Origin: Prosthecochloris ethylica
GTDB lineage: Bacteria > Bacteroidota > Chlorobiia > Chlorobiales > Chlorobiaceae
Assembly (NCBI RefSeq): GCF_015234275.1
Contig: NZ_JADGII010000011.1
Length of the DNA: 64,000 nt
Reading direction: 5' to 3' (one strand)
Shown piece after piece: positions 51,270 through 59,352 of this stretch. Numbering within the stretch: position 1 is the first letter of the stretch; every line of letters begins with the position of its first letter. Under the pieces are notes generated by a model that was not told where the DNA came from, searched no databases, and worked only from the letters and a program-made list of their open reading frames with translations. The translations under genes and the position numbers were made by a program.

Positions 51270-51542
51270 TCAGTAACGGTCCCTGCGTACAGGGCGTTCT
51301 TCACGCGGTCTTGCCTGGTTGACTTTGATCGTGCGACCATTGAAATCAGTGTCGTTGAGAGAATCGATGGCGTTTGCCGCTTCTTCATCGTTCGGCATTT
51401 CAACAAAACCGAAGCCTTTCGAGCGCCCGGAAAATTTGTCAATAATAATGTTTGCGCTGTCGACCTGGCCAAATGCGTTGAATGCGTCACGAAGATCGTC
51501 TTCGGTTACGCTGTATGGCAGGTTGCCAATGTAAATGTTCAT
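51270..51542 (-). CDS. Small RNA-binding protein, single RRM domain
   Basis: 90 residues from MNIYIGNLPYSVTEDDLRDAF. RNP2 is IYIGNL (3-8) and RNP1 is KGFGFVEM (near 41-48); a short Arg-rich tail ends the protein (ARPREERPVRRDRY). Such RRM proteins, frequent in cyanobacteria and Chlorobi, bind RNA and are often cold-responsive in cyanobacteria. The longer in-frame reading back to 51629 lacks sense, so the start is 51542. A palindrome 82 bp upstream (51624-51638) may be its operator. Confidence 0.93.
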   Translation of the reverse strand: MNIYIGNLPYSVTEDDLRDAFNAFGQVDSANIIIDKFSGRSKGFGFVEMPNDEEAANAIDSLNDTDFNGRTIKVNQARPREERPVRRDRY

Positions 51543-51623
51543 GGTTTGTCCGTGGAAACATGTGCTTTGATAGAGAAGAGCGCTGCCAAATAACCAAAAG
51601 CACAAAATTATCTGAAAGCGGTC

Positions 51624-51638
51624 AGTCAACCATTGACT
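51624..51638. promoter_or_regulatory. Palindrome AGTCAA-CCA-TTGACT upstream of the RRM gene
   Basis: A perfect 6+6 inverted repeat with a 3 bp spacer. One arm, TTGACT, also resembles a -35 hexamer on either strand, so a bound protein would hinder polymerase. Operator role is inferred. Confidence 0.35.
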
Positions 51639-51831
51639 AATTCAGTGATAATTTACTCTTCTGATGCTCGGTTTTCAAAAAGAAAATGTCATGAAATGAA
51701 AAATATCCACAACATTTATCCGTAAATGGCCGGATTGCGGGCGGAAATGGATGGGGGCGAGGGTTGCTCTGCAGATGTCGGGCGATTTATTTTATGAGAA
51801 TCTTTGTGTTTTTTCCTTACTTTTTTGTGCC

Positions 51832-51843
51832 TATGTCGACATA
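51832..51843. promoter_or_regulatory. 12 bp palindrome TATGTCGACATA in the amtB promoter region
   Basis: An exact 12 bp palindrome ~100 bp before amtB, placed between TTGTGC and TAATAT hexamer candidates. A nitrogen regulator site is possible, but it matches no regulator consensus I can name. Confidence 0.35.
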
Positions 51844-51941
51844 TTGGTAATATTTTTAATTTTTGTCTTTATTTTTCTGGTTGATATGGTTAGCTTTGCT
51901 TGTCGATTTACAACATCAGAAAAAAGAAATTACTACGTGTT

Positions 51942-53267
51942 ATGAAATATGTTATCAGCAGCGGAATTGCCGGGCTGGCGGTGCTGTGTACCGCTCTTCC
52001 TGCCATGGCGTCCGCTGAAACAACGGATTCCGGCACTACGGCCTGGATGCTGACAGCGACAACCCTCGTACTGCTGATGGTGCCCGGGCTGGCGATGTTT
52101 TACGGCGGGCTTGTCAGGACCCGCAACGTTCTGGGGACCATGATGCACAGCTTTGCCGCCATGTTTGTGATCGGTGTGCTGTGGCCGGCAATCGGATACG
52201 CGTTGAGTTTTGGTCCCGGGATCCTCGGAGGGCTTGTCGGATGGAACCCGGATTATGTGTTCCTCAGGGGGATTGACGAGACCATTATGGATGCCGGAAT
52301 TCCGGAGTACGTCTTTGCCATGTTCCAGGGCAAGTTTGCCATTATCGCTCCGGCCCTGATTGCCGGCGCATTTGCCGAGCGGGTTCGTTTCGGCGGATAT
52401 GTGCTCTTCATCGCTCTCTGGAGTATTGCGGTGTACAGCCCGATCTGTCACTGGGTATGGGCTGAAGATGGTTTTCTGTTCAATATGGGTCCTGCTGGGG
52501 CGATTGATTTCGCCGGAGGTACGGTTGTTCATATCTCCTCGGGTGTCAGCGCGCTGGTGGCGGCGCTCTTCCTCGGTTCCAGAAGAGGGTACCCCGACAA
52601 TGTGATGCATCCGAACAATCTGGTGATGACCCTGATCGGAGCCGGACTGCTCTGGGTGGGATGGTTCGGGTTCAATGCCGGCAGTGCCGTTGCCAGTGAT
52701 CTCGATACCGCCAGGGCGCTGACCGTGACCCAGGTTGCCGCTGCAGCCGGTGCCCTGGCATGGATGGCTATCGAAGGGGTGCTCTACCGCAAGGCGACCA
52801 CGCTCGGCGTGGCTTCCGGGATCATTGCGGGACTTGTCGCCATCACTCCGGCAGCGGGGGTCGTCCAGCCGGACGGGGCCCTGGTGATCGGTGCCGTGTC
52901 GTCGCTGATCTGTTTTCTGGCTATCCAGCTGAAAAACAAACTCGGCTACGATGACAGTCTCGATGCGTTCGGTATCCACGGCGTCGGGGGAATTGTCGGG
53001 GCTCTTGTGCTGACCTTTTTCATTCGCGAGAGCTGGATGGCCGAAGCCGCGGCGGCTGCAGGCGGAAGCTGGAGTATCTGGCAGCAGTTCGGCGTGCAGG
53101 CGGCAGCTGTCGGAATCACCATTGCCTATGCTGCAGTGGTGACCCTCGTGCTGTTGTTCATTGTCGAAAAAACCGTCGGCTTCCGTCTTGGCGAGACAGG
53201 GGAGAAAGCCGGCCTTGACCATGCCCTTCACGGGGAGCACGGCTATGGCCTTATCAATCCAAATTAA
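51942..53267 (+). CDS. amtB: Ammonium transporter AmtB
   Basis: 441 residues with a signal peptide (MKYVISSGIAGLAVLCTALPAMASA) and 11 spans. Family signatures: MLTATTLVLLMVPGLAMFYGGLVRTRN near 36-62, GTVVHISSGVSALVAALFLGSR near 188-209 with the first pore His, and DAFGIHGVGGIVGAL near 343-357 with the second. It conducts ammonium and is shut by PII binding. glnK follows 14 bp later, the classic amtB-glnK pair in reversed order. Confidence 0.95.
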   Translation: MKYVISSGIAGLAVLCTALPAMASAETTDSGTTAWMLTATTLVLLMVPGLAMFYGGLVRTRNVLGTMMHSFAAMFVIGVLWPAIGYALSFGPGILGGLVGWNPDYVFLRGIDETIMDAGIPEYVFAMFQGKFAIIAPALIAGAFAERVRFGGYVLFIALWSIAVYSPICHWVWAEDGFLFNMGPAGAIDFAGGTVVHISSGVSALVAALFLGSRRGYPDNVMHPNNLVMTLIGAGLLWVGWFGFNAGSAVASDLDTARALTVTQVAAAAGALAWMAIEGVLYRKATTLGVASGIIAGLVAITPAAGVVQPDGALVIGAVSSLICFLAIQLKNKLGYDDSLDAFGIHGVGGIVGALVLTFFIRESWMAEAAAAAGGSWSIWQQFGVQAAAVGITIAYAAVVTLVLLFIVEKTVGFRLGETGEKAGLDHALHGEHGYGLINPN

Positions 53268-53281
53268 GGGGGAGTGCAGAG

Positions 53282-53623
53282 ATGAAGCTGATTACAGCGA
53301 TTATACAGGAGGATAAACTTGATGAAGTGCGGGAAGCCCTGATCCAGGCTGATGTGACCAGGATTTCCGTCAGCCGGATTTCCGGTCATGGCCGCCAGGA
53401 GGATATCGACATCTACCGTGGCCGGAGAATCGCTCCGAACCTCCTGCCGAAAACCAGGATCGAAATCGCCGTGAACGAGGATTTTGTGGAGCAGACCATC
53501 GATACGATCATAGCCGCAGCCCGTCATGGTGATGGTGAAATCGGTGACGGCAAGATTTTTGTGACACCGCTCGAGGAGTGCGTGAGGATCCGTACCGGCG
53601 AGCGCGGAAGATCGGCTATCTGA
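53282..53623 (+). CDS. glnK: PII signal protein GlnK, lacking the uridylylated Tyr51
   Basis: 113 residues, trimeric PII. MKLITAIIQEDKLDEVREAL opens the first strand-helix, and GDGEIGDGKIFVTPLEECVRIRTGERG near 82-108 is the ATP/ADP site and C-loop. The T-loop reads IYRGRRIAPNLLPK: Tyr46 is present, but Ile stands where E. coli PII has Tyr51, so the usual GlnD uridylylation site is missing. Signalling probably rests on ATP/ADP/2-oxoglutarate binding alone. It regulates AmtB encoded upstream. Confidence 0.95.
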   Translation: MKLITAIIQEDKLDEVREALIQADVTRISVSRISGHGRQEDIDIYRGRRIAPNLLPKTRIEIAVNEDFVEQTIDTIIAAARHGDGEIGDGKIFVTPLEECVRIRTGERGRSAI

Positions 53624-53657
53624 CGGCAGTGACGTTGCGTTTCATTCATGTTGAAAG

Positions 53658-53678
53658 GCGGCCTCCGGGCCGCTTTTT
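53658..53678 (+). terminator. Intrinsic terminator after glnK
   Basis: GCGGCC (53658-53663), loop TCCG, GGCCGC (53668-53673), then TTTTT. It ends the amtB-glnK transcript. Confidence 0.88.
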
Positions 53679-53784
53679 CATTTCCGGCTTTGCTGTTTTT
53701 CTTTTTAATTACGTTAGGCGGGCGTGTTCCCCATCGATACATTCCGCCTGCATTCTGTCCACGATATGTTTCAAGGAGGTTGTC

Positions 53785-54705
53785 ATGTTGTCAGCACCTG
53801 TTGCTGTTCGCGGCCATGGGCTTTCCGGCACCGGTACCGGATGGCTTCACCCGCTTCCGGACCTGCGGGACTACACGGAGCGGACTCCCGTTATCGCCGA
53901 TATGTTCAGGAAGCTGAAAATCGGGCCGACAGGCAAGGTTTCAGCTAAGGATCTGCCGGAGTCGGTCGATCTCAGGGAGTGGTGCTCTCCTGTCGAAGAG
54001 CAGGGAGAGATCGGCTCATGTACCGCTCATGCCGTGCTCGGCGCGGTGGAGTACTACCAGAAACGGGCTTTTGGAACCCATATTGACGGTTCGCGCCGGT
54101 TTGTGTATAAAACCACCCGTAATCTCATGGGCACGAGCGGTGACAGCGGAGCCTGGCTGCGAAGTGCCATGGGGGCCCTTGCGCTCTGTGGCGTGCCTCA
54201 CGAAAAGTATTGGGAGTACACCGACAGCGATCCTGAATACGACGAAGAGCCTCCGGCATTCGTCTACGCGGTTGCGGATAATTTCGAGGCGCTGAAATAT
54301 TTCTGCCACGACCCGGCCGGTTCAGGGGTCAGCCGCAAAGAGGTGCTCCGGAGTGTGAAAACCTCTCTGGCAGGCGGGATTGTGTCGATGTTCGGGTTTT
54401 ACGGCTTTCCGTCGTTTGGCGACGGTGGCGGCAAAGGAGATATTCCGTACCCGTGCGATTCGGAGCAGGCGGGATGGGGCCATGCGCTGGTCGCTGTCGG
54501 GTACGACGACCGGCGAAAGGTGAAAAATACACGTTGCGGACAGACAGCGAAAGGGGCGCTGCTGGTGCGCAACTCGTGGGGCGCCGGATGGGGTGACAAC
54601 GGCTACGGGTGGCTTCCCTACGACTATGTGCTGCAGGGGCTGGCTGTTGATTTCTGGTCCCTTCTGAGCCTGGAGTGGGTGGATACCGGGCAGTTCGGTT
54701 TCTGA
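53785..54705 (+). CDS. Papain-like (C1 family) cysteine peptidase without signal peptide
   Basis: 306 residues. Catalytic triad by pattern: Cys in VEEQGEIGSCTAHAVLGA near 75 (papain QGxCGSCW changed to QGEIGSCT), His in GWGHALVAVGYDD near 235, Asn in LLVRNSWGAGWGDNGYGWLPYDYV near 268. A short N-terminal segment (WLHPLPDLRDYTERTP) resembles other bacterial C1A-like proteins. There is no signal peptide, so it seems cytoplasmic or exported by another route. AGGAGG lies six bases before the ATG, which is why this start is chosen over the longer frame to 53578. Confidence 0.9.
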   Translation: MLSAPVAVRGHGLSGTGTGWLHPLPDLRDYTERTPVIADMFRKLKIGPTGKVSAKDLPESVDLREWCSPVEEQGEIGSCTAHAVLGAVEYYQKRAFGTHIDGSRRFVYKTTRNLMGTSGDSGAWLRSAMGALALCGVPHEKYWEYTDSDPEYDEEPPAFVYAVADNFEALKYFCHDPAGSGVSRKEVLRSVKTSLAGGIVSMFGFYGFPSFGDGGGKGDIPYPCDSEQAGWGHALVAVGYDDRRKVKNTRCGQTAKGALLVRNSWGAGWGDNGYGWLPYDYVLQGLAVDFWSLLSLEWVDTGQFGF

Positions 54706-54718
54706 CCTTCGGTGTTTC

Positions 54719-55273
54719 TCAGCGTTGCCGGTCCAGTTCATCCGGCGCATGTTCTTCGAGCCATGCCCGAACCCGTTTGTCGCCGAACCGGGCTGCCATC
54801 ACAAAGTCGCCGAGCTGGCCGTCACGGTCGCCGGTCCTCCCCCGGGCGATGCCTCGGAACAGGTAGGCATTGGACATTTTGCGGTCAAGGTTGACGGCAT
54901 CGGTAAAATCCCTGATCGCATCGTGGAATCGTCCGTCATCATAGTTGACGATTCCCCTGTTGAAATATGCGGCTGCCTGGAAGTAGGTGTCGCCGAGCTC
55001 GATAACCCTGCTGTAGTCAGCCCGTGCCCGGTTGTAGTCTTTTTCCTGGTGCCAGGCGGCCGCTCGCATCTGGTATGCCTGGATATATGACGGGTTGGCT
55101 TTGATGGCTTTGGTGTACAGGTCGATGGCACTGTCGGTCCGTCCGTCCTGATGACGTTCGAACCCTCTTTCGAAATGCTCCTTCGGTGTATCTGCCGCAG
55201 CCGGAGCTGGCGTCAGCAGCGCTCCGGCCAGAGGGAGGAGCAGGCAGGCCTGTTTCAGGAAAACTCTGTTCAT
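54719..55273 (-). CDS. Periplasmic TPR-repeat protein
   Basis: 184 residues with a signal peptide (MNRVFLKQACLLLPLAGALLTPAPAAA). About three tetratricopeptide repeats follow: HFERGFERHQDGRTDSAIDLYTKAIKANPS, YIQAYQMRAAAWHQEKDYNRARADYSRVIELGD, and YFNRGIVNYDDGRFHDAIRDFTDAVNLDR, with a partial fourth. A protein-interaction scaffold of unknown partner. The start at 55273 gives the clean signal; in-frame codons at 55288 and 55321 lie upstream. It is convergent with the papain-like gene and divergent from scpA. Confidence 0.85.
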   Translation of the reverse strand: MNRVFLKQACLLLPLAGALLTPAPAAADTPKEHFERGFERHQDGRTDSAIDLYTKAIKANPSYIQAYQMRAAAWHQEKDYNRARADYSRVIELGDTYFQAAAYFNRGIVNYDDGRFHDAIRDFTDAVNLDRKMSNAYLFRGIARGRTGDRDGQLGDFVMAARFGDKRVRAWLEEHAPDELDRQR

Positions 55274-55374
55274 TGGTCGTTCGGGCATCGTGTGAAGAAT
55301 GCTGTGAATGAAATATGACAACTCTTTTTCGAATAGGAAAGCGTTTGCCTATTTTCCTGATAAACGGGTGAACC

Positions 55375-56124
55375 ATGAAGCCGGATACGACATTTCGCAT
55401 CACTCTTGACGAGTTCGAGGGGCCGCTTGACCTGCTCCTGTTCTTCATCAAGCGTGACGAGCTGGATATCTACAATATTCCGATTTCGAAAATCACCACC
55501 GACTTTATCAGCTACATCGATGCCATGCAGAGCCTGAACCTCGAGGTGGCGGCAGAGTTTATCTACATGGCGTCACTGCTGATGAGTATCAAGGTGAAGA
55601 TGCTTCTGCCCCGCGAGATGCCTGACGACAGTGATGCCGATGAGTTCGATCCCCGTACGGAACTTGTCGAGCGCCTGCTGGAGTACAAGCAGATCAAGGA
55701 GGGGACGGCAGAGCTGGGCCCGCTCGAGGCCCGCCGGGCGGCGATGTTTTCACGAGGATGTTTCGAGGATGCCGATCCCGAAGTGGTCGATGAACTCGAT
55801 GAACCGCTGAACCGCCCGACGCTCTACAACCTGATCATGGCGTATAAATCCGCCCTTGACCGTGTGCCTCAGGCACGGGTGCAGAATGTCGAAGATGCCC
55901 CGGTGACGGTTGACGAGCAGTGTGCCTACATTCTTTCCTGTCTGTCGAAACAGGTCCAGGTTTCCTTCCGCTCCATTCTCGACGGAGTTGCCAGCCGCCT
56001 GGTCCTGGTGGTGACCTTTCTTGCCGTGCTCGATCTCTGCCGCCGTCACCGCATCAGCGTGATCACCAAGGAGGGATACGATGATTTCTGGATGTCGAAG
56101 AAAGAGACCGTTTCCTCAACCTGA
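55375..56124 (+). CDS. scpA: Segregation and condensation protein A
   Basis: 249 residues, the kleisin of the SMC-ScpAB condensin. FEGPLDLLLFFIKRDELDIYNIPISKITTDFISYID near 14-50 is the diagnostic N-terminal motif, AAEFIYMASLLMSIKVKMLLP the next, and a C-terminal winged helix (LVVTFLAVLDLCRRHRISVITKEGYDDFWM) binds SMC. No scpB lies next to it. Confidence 0.94.
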   Translation: MKPDTTFRITLDEFEGPLDLLLFFIKRDELDIYNIPISKITTDFISYIDAMQSLNLEVAAEFIYMASLLMSIKVKMLLPREMPDDSDADEFDPRTELVERLLEYKQIKEGTAELGPLEARRAAMFSRGCFEDADPEVVDELDEPLNRPTLYNLIMAYKSALDRVPQARVQNVEDAPVTVDEQCAYILSCLSKQVQVSFRSILDGVASRLVLVVTFLAVLDLCRRHRISVITKEGYDDFWMSKKETVSST

Positions 56125-56141
56125 TAACAGCTGGAGTCGTT

Positions 56142-57413
56142 ATGCCTGAAATTATTCCGTTCAAAGGTTTGCGGTTCGATCCGCGGACTGCTGGTGATAT
56201 GGCCGATATTCTCTGTCCGCCATATGATATTATTTCTCCTGCCATGCAGGAGGAGCTGTACCGCCGTTCGCCCTGGAACGCCGTACGCCTCGAACTGCCC
56301 CGGGAGCCGGACCCATACGGGGCGGCGGCGGAACGACTTCTCGGCTGGCTGCAGGACGGTGTGCTTCTGCAGGATGCCGCGTCGGCACTCTATCCCTATT
56401 ATCAGTCGTATACCGGTCCTGACGGCACAGCGTACACGCGCAAGGGGTTTTTCTGTGCCCTTCGCCTCTCTGAGTTCAGTGAGCGCAAGGTGCTGCCGCA
56501 CGAGAGAACCCTGTCAGGGCCAAAGAAGGACCGGCTGAGCCTGTTTACGACGACACGTGCCAATATCAGCAGTATCTTCGGTCTCTATGCCGACCGTGAG
56601 CGGCAGGCCGACAGGGTGATCGAGCAGGCCGTCGCTTCACGCGACCCTCTGGTTGATGCGGTGTTCGACGGAGTGCGGAACCGGCTGTGGAGTGTCGATG
56701 ACCCCGATGTGGTCGAGAGGGTGCAGCAGGTGCTCCTGGAGCGGCAGGCGTTTATCGCTGACGGCCATCACCGCTACGAGACCGGTCTCGCCTACCGGAA
56801 GCTTCGTGCGGCCGATAATCCTTCCCACACCGGTAGCGAGCCGTATAACTTCATTCTTGCCTACCTGGCCAATATCCATGACGAAGGACTGATTATTTTT
56901 CCGCTGCACCGCATGGTGCATCATCTTCGGCAGTTCGATCCGGAAAAACTGATGGCGCAGCTCGAGGAGTATTTCTTCATTCAGCCTTTCGAGGGACGCG
57001 GGCAGCTGAATGACTGGCTTCGCAACGAGCCGGCGGGTCACGTGTATGGGCTGGTGACGCAGCAGGGAGTGTACGGGTTGCGTCTGAGGGTGGCTCCTGA
57101 AGCGGTCTGCCGGGAGAGCGTTTCCCTTCCGCTCTGTCAGCTCGGGGTGGTGGTGCTGCACGAGCTTGTACTGAAACGGTTGCTTGGCATGAGCGACGAG
57201 GCGGTGAGCAGCCAGGCGAACCTGGTGTATGAAGAGAGCGATCACCGGGTGTTCGACGCGGTCGAGGGGGGAGAGGTTCAGGCAGGGTTTCTCGTTCAGC
57301 CGACCACTGTGCAGCAGGTGCTCGATATTTCAGGATCTGGTGAGGTGATGCCCCAGAAGTCCACGTATTTCTACCCGAAACTGATGACCGGCCTCGTGAT
57401 GCACAGGCTGTAG
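56142..57413 (+). CDS. DUF1015 family protein
   Basis: 423 residues. MPEIIPFKGLRFDPRTAGDMADILCPPYDIIS at the start and FIADGHHRYETGLAYRKLRA near 205-224 (HxHH-like metal or nucleotide site in ADGHHRYET) are the DUF1015 signatures. The family is common in anaerobes and Chlorobi; some members occur with serine or phosphonate metabolism genes, but no reaction is firmly established. It follows scpA by 17 bp. Confidence 0.9.
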   Translation: MPEIIPFKGLRFDPRTAGDMADILCPPYDIISPAMQEELYRRSPWNAVRLELPREPDPYGAAAERLLGWLQDGVLLQDAASALYPYYQSYTGPDGTAYTRKGFFCALRLSEFSERKVLPHERTLSGPKKDRLSLFTTTRANISSIFGLYADRERQADRVIEQAVASRDPLVDAVFDGVRNRLWSVDDPDVVERVQQVLLERQAFIADGHHRYETGLAYRKLRAADNPSHTGSEPYNFILAYLANIHDEGLIIFPLHRMVHHLRQFDPEKLMAQLEEYFFIQPFEGRGQLNDWLRNEPAGHVYGLVTQQGVYGLRLRVAPEAVCRESVSLPLCQLGVVVLHELVLKRLLGMSDEAVSSQANLVYEESDHRVFDAVEGGEVQAGFLVQPTTVQQVLDISGSGEVMPQKSTYFYPKLMTGLVMHRL

Positions 57414-57572
57414 AAGGGAAAGGCAAAAGTGAAAAGTGAGAAGTGAAAACATGAAAGAGGTGGATGTTCAACCCGTGGAGAATATGTCAGGGTTGGTGAG
57501 TGTGTCGGGATTCCTATATTTCCTGTGTCCTTGATTGTGCCTTTTTACCTTGTACTTTTGACTTTCTGTCAC
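57414..57572. repeat. Degenerate heptameric repeats between the DUF1015 gene and tsaE
   Basis: Two blocks of 7-mers face each other. At 57422-57449: GGCAAAA GTGAAAA GTGAGAA GTGAAAA. At 57539-57566: GCCTTTT TACCTTG TACTTTT GACTTTC, roughly the complement. Similar T-rich heptads occur at 58018-58047 before tsaB and 47410-47430 before pyrF. They look like diverged tandem arrays of one TTTTGAC/GTCAAAA-type unit. Confidence 0.6.
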
Positions 57573-58004
57573 ATGAAAGAGCTTTTTTCCCGTTCGGTTG
57601 AGCAAACCCGTGAGTATGCCCGGCAGTTTGCCTCGGGGCTGCAGGCCGGTGACGTGGTCTGCCTGAACGGTGATCTCGGGGCGGGCAAGACGGAGTTCAT
57701 GCGGGGGATTACGCAGGTATTCGACTGCGAAGAACAGCTTTCGAGCCCGACGTTCTCGATTTTCAATATCTATCATGGCTCTCTCAGGGGGAGCCCTGTT
57801 GACCTGCATCATTTCGACCTGTACAGGATCGAGCGGGAAGAGGAACTCGAGGCGATCGGGTATGCGGAATATCTCTGCGGTCCCTTTATCGCCGTTGTTG
57901 AATGGGCGGAAAAATTTCCCGGGCTGCTTCCTGCTCAGGCAAAAAAAGTTTTTATTGAAGCCGCCGGAGAACACGAACGGCGTATCGTGATCGATGCTCC
58001 GTGA
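57573..58004 (+). CDS. tsaE: tRNA threonylcarbamoyladenosine biosynthesis ATPase TsaE
   Basis: 143 residues. Walker A LNGDLGAGKTEFMRGI near 34-49, FSSPTFSIFNIYH-type switch (SSPTFSIFNIY near 60), and HFDLYRIEREEELEAIGYAEYL near 79-100. It supports the TsaB-TsaD complex making t6A37 on ANN-reading tRNAs. The start at 57573 (MKELFSRS) is the only ATG close to the family N-terminus. tsaB follows 41 bp later. Confidence 0.94.
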   Translation: MKELFSRSVEQTREYARQFASGLQAGDVVCLNGDLGAGKTEFMRGITQVFDCEEQLSSPTFSIFNIYHGSLRGSPVDLHHFDLYRIEREEELEAIGYAEYLCGPFIAVVEWAEKFPGLLPAQAKKVFIEAAGEHERRIVIDAP

Positions 58005-58017
58005 TCGGTTGAGTTCC

Positions 58018-58047
58018 GGTTTTTTTGACTTTTGACGTGTAACTTGT
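58018..58047. repeat. Heptad-type T-rich repeat before tsaB
   Basis: GACTTTT GACGTGT AACTTGT preceded by a T-run, related to the blocks at 57539-57566. It directly abuts the GTG start of tsaB, leaving no ordinary ribosome-binding site. Confidence 0.5.
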
Positions 58048-58735
58048 GATTTCTTCATCGACGATTCTTGCCATAGAGTGTTCCCACCAGCTGATCGGTG
58101 CTGCGGTGGGGGACGGGGAGCATGCGGTCGGGAAAACGGTGGATGCGTGGCAGAAAACCGCAGAGTCCATGGTGCCGCTGATCGATGCGGTCCTCGAAGA
58201 GGCCGGTGTCGGGCTGCGGGATGTTGACGCTCTGGCGGTATCGGCAGGCCCCGGTTCGTTTACGGCGCTGCGCATAGGCATGGCGACGGCGAAAGGGATT
58301 GCTTTCGGGGCCGGTGTTCCGCTGTTGCCGGTCTCGACCATTGAAGCTCTTGCTGTCAGTGCCGCCGAGGCGACGGGCCGGAACTGTGTGGTGCCGCTCA
58401 TTCCTGCTCGCAAGGGGGAGTATTACTATACCGTCTGGTCATTCTCGGGGGCGCGTGACTGGGCTGCCCTGAGGGATGTGGCGTATGCAGGAGTGCCCGG
58501 CCTGGAGGCGGTGCTCCGGGGTTGTGATGAGGATTGCCTGGTGACAGCCCGATCGATTGCGCCGTTGAAGGCACTTGGCGATGTTTCGGGGCGCAGGATT
58601 GTCCAGGCGGATTTTTTTTCGGCGAAGGACCTGATTCCGCTCGCTCTGCGCGATCTGGAGGCTGTCGGTCCCGGAGATCTCGAGAGTGTCGTGCCGGCGT
58701 ATCACCAGCAGTTCCGCCCGTATGCCAGGGGATGA
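58046..58735 (+). CDS. tsaB: tRNA threonylcarbamoyladenosine biosynthesis protein TsaB
   Basis: 229 residues of ASKHA fold. ILAIECSHQLIGAAV near 7-21 (usually LAIDTS), the conserved AVSAGPGSFTALRIGMATAKGIAFG near 64-88, and PARKGEYYYTVW near 119-130 for the YeaZ dimer region. Partner of TsaD and TsaE in t6A synthesis. Start codon is GTG with no clear Shine-Dalgarno. Confidence 0.92.
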   Translation: MISSSTILAIECSHQLIGAAVGDGEHAVGKTVDAWQKTAESMVPLIDAVLEEAGVGLRDVDALAVSAGPGSFTALRIGMATAKGIAFGAGVPLLPVSTIEALAVSAAEATGRNCVVPLIPARKGEYYYTVWSFSGARDWAALRDVAYAGVPGLEAVLRGCDEDCLVTARSIAPLKALGDVSGRRIVQADFFSAKDLIPLALRDLEAVGPGDLESVVPAYHQQFRPYARG

Positions 58736-58817
58736 GTGCCGCTGATCGCCGCTATTGTACAGTTTTCCTCGTTTGAGAGGAGAACTGGTTTTGTGTAATG
58801 AATAACTATGAGGATTT

Positions 58818-59249
58818 ATGACGGACGCACAGCATGAAGAGCATAAGGAAAACCAGAATGCAGAGGATGTTGAACTGAGTGAACTGCTTGCGCGCAGGGC
58901 TGCAGATCTGTCCCTCGAGAAGAAGTGCGAAGAGGTGACGGTGCTCGACGTTCGCGGGCTGACCAGCGTGACGGACTTTTTCGTGATCGTTACCGTCGAC
59001 TCCGAGCGGAAGGCGAAAGCGGCCTATGAGCACATTGTCGATGAATTGAAGAAGGAGGACGAGCGTCCGCTGAATGTGGAAGGGGCCGATACCCTGCACT
59101 GGGTCCTGATCGACTATGTGGATGTGGTGGTGCACATCTTTATGCCTGACGAGCGGCGGTTCTATGATCTCGAATCCCTCTGGGCTGACGGAAAGATGAC
59201 GGTGCTCGACGCTCCCGGGGATGCCGCCAGCGGTGGCAGCCAGGAGTGA
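58818..59249 (+). CDS. rsfS: Ribosomal silencing factor RsfS
   Basis: 143 residues. ELLARRAADLSLEKKCEEVTVLDVRGLTSVTDFFVIVTVDSERKAKAAYEHI and HWVLIDYVDVVVHIFMPDERRFYDLESLWAD are the family core (~22-130). Binds L14 of the 50S subunit and blocks subunit joining in starvation. It has an unusually long acidic/hydrophilic N-terminus (MTDAQHEEHKENQNAEDVE). Confidence 0.95.
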   Translation: MTDAQHEEHKENQNAEDVELSELLARRAADLSLEKKCEEVTVLDVRGLTSVTDFFVIVTVDSERKAKAAYEHIVDELKKEDERPLNVEGADTLHWVLIDYVDVVVHIFMPDERRFYDLESLWADGKMTVLDAPGDAASGGSQE

Positions 59250-59352
59250 GATGCGTTGAGCAGCTCGAACTTTAAGATTATCAGCGTATTTCATACATTA
59301 TCCCAGCTCGTTTTTTTTCAGTTGTATTTTTCTATCAGATAACAGGACAGTC

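Larger units (their letters stand above)
51543..51941. other. Divergent region between the RRM gene and amtB
   Basis: 399 bp, AT-rich, no gene. It holds two exact palindromes: AGTCAA-CCA-TTGACT at 51624-51638 and TATGTCGACATA at 51832-51843. The second sits between TTGTGC (51826-51831) and TAATAT (~51849), spaced like a weak promoter reading toward amtB. Confidence 0.5.

Noticed and set aside
51754..51767. Sigma-54 promoter (GG-N10-GC) upstream of amtB
   Set aside because: Spacing fits, but the run GGGGGCGAGGG offers many registers, the TGGCAC part is poor, and it lies ~175 bp from the start codon.
51933..53240. 435-codon open frame opposite amtB
   Set aside because: It mirrors a well-supported transporter gene and is low in hydrophobic residues with no recognisable motif.
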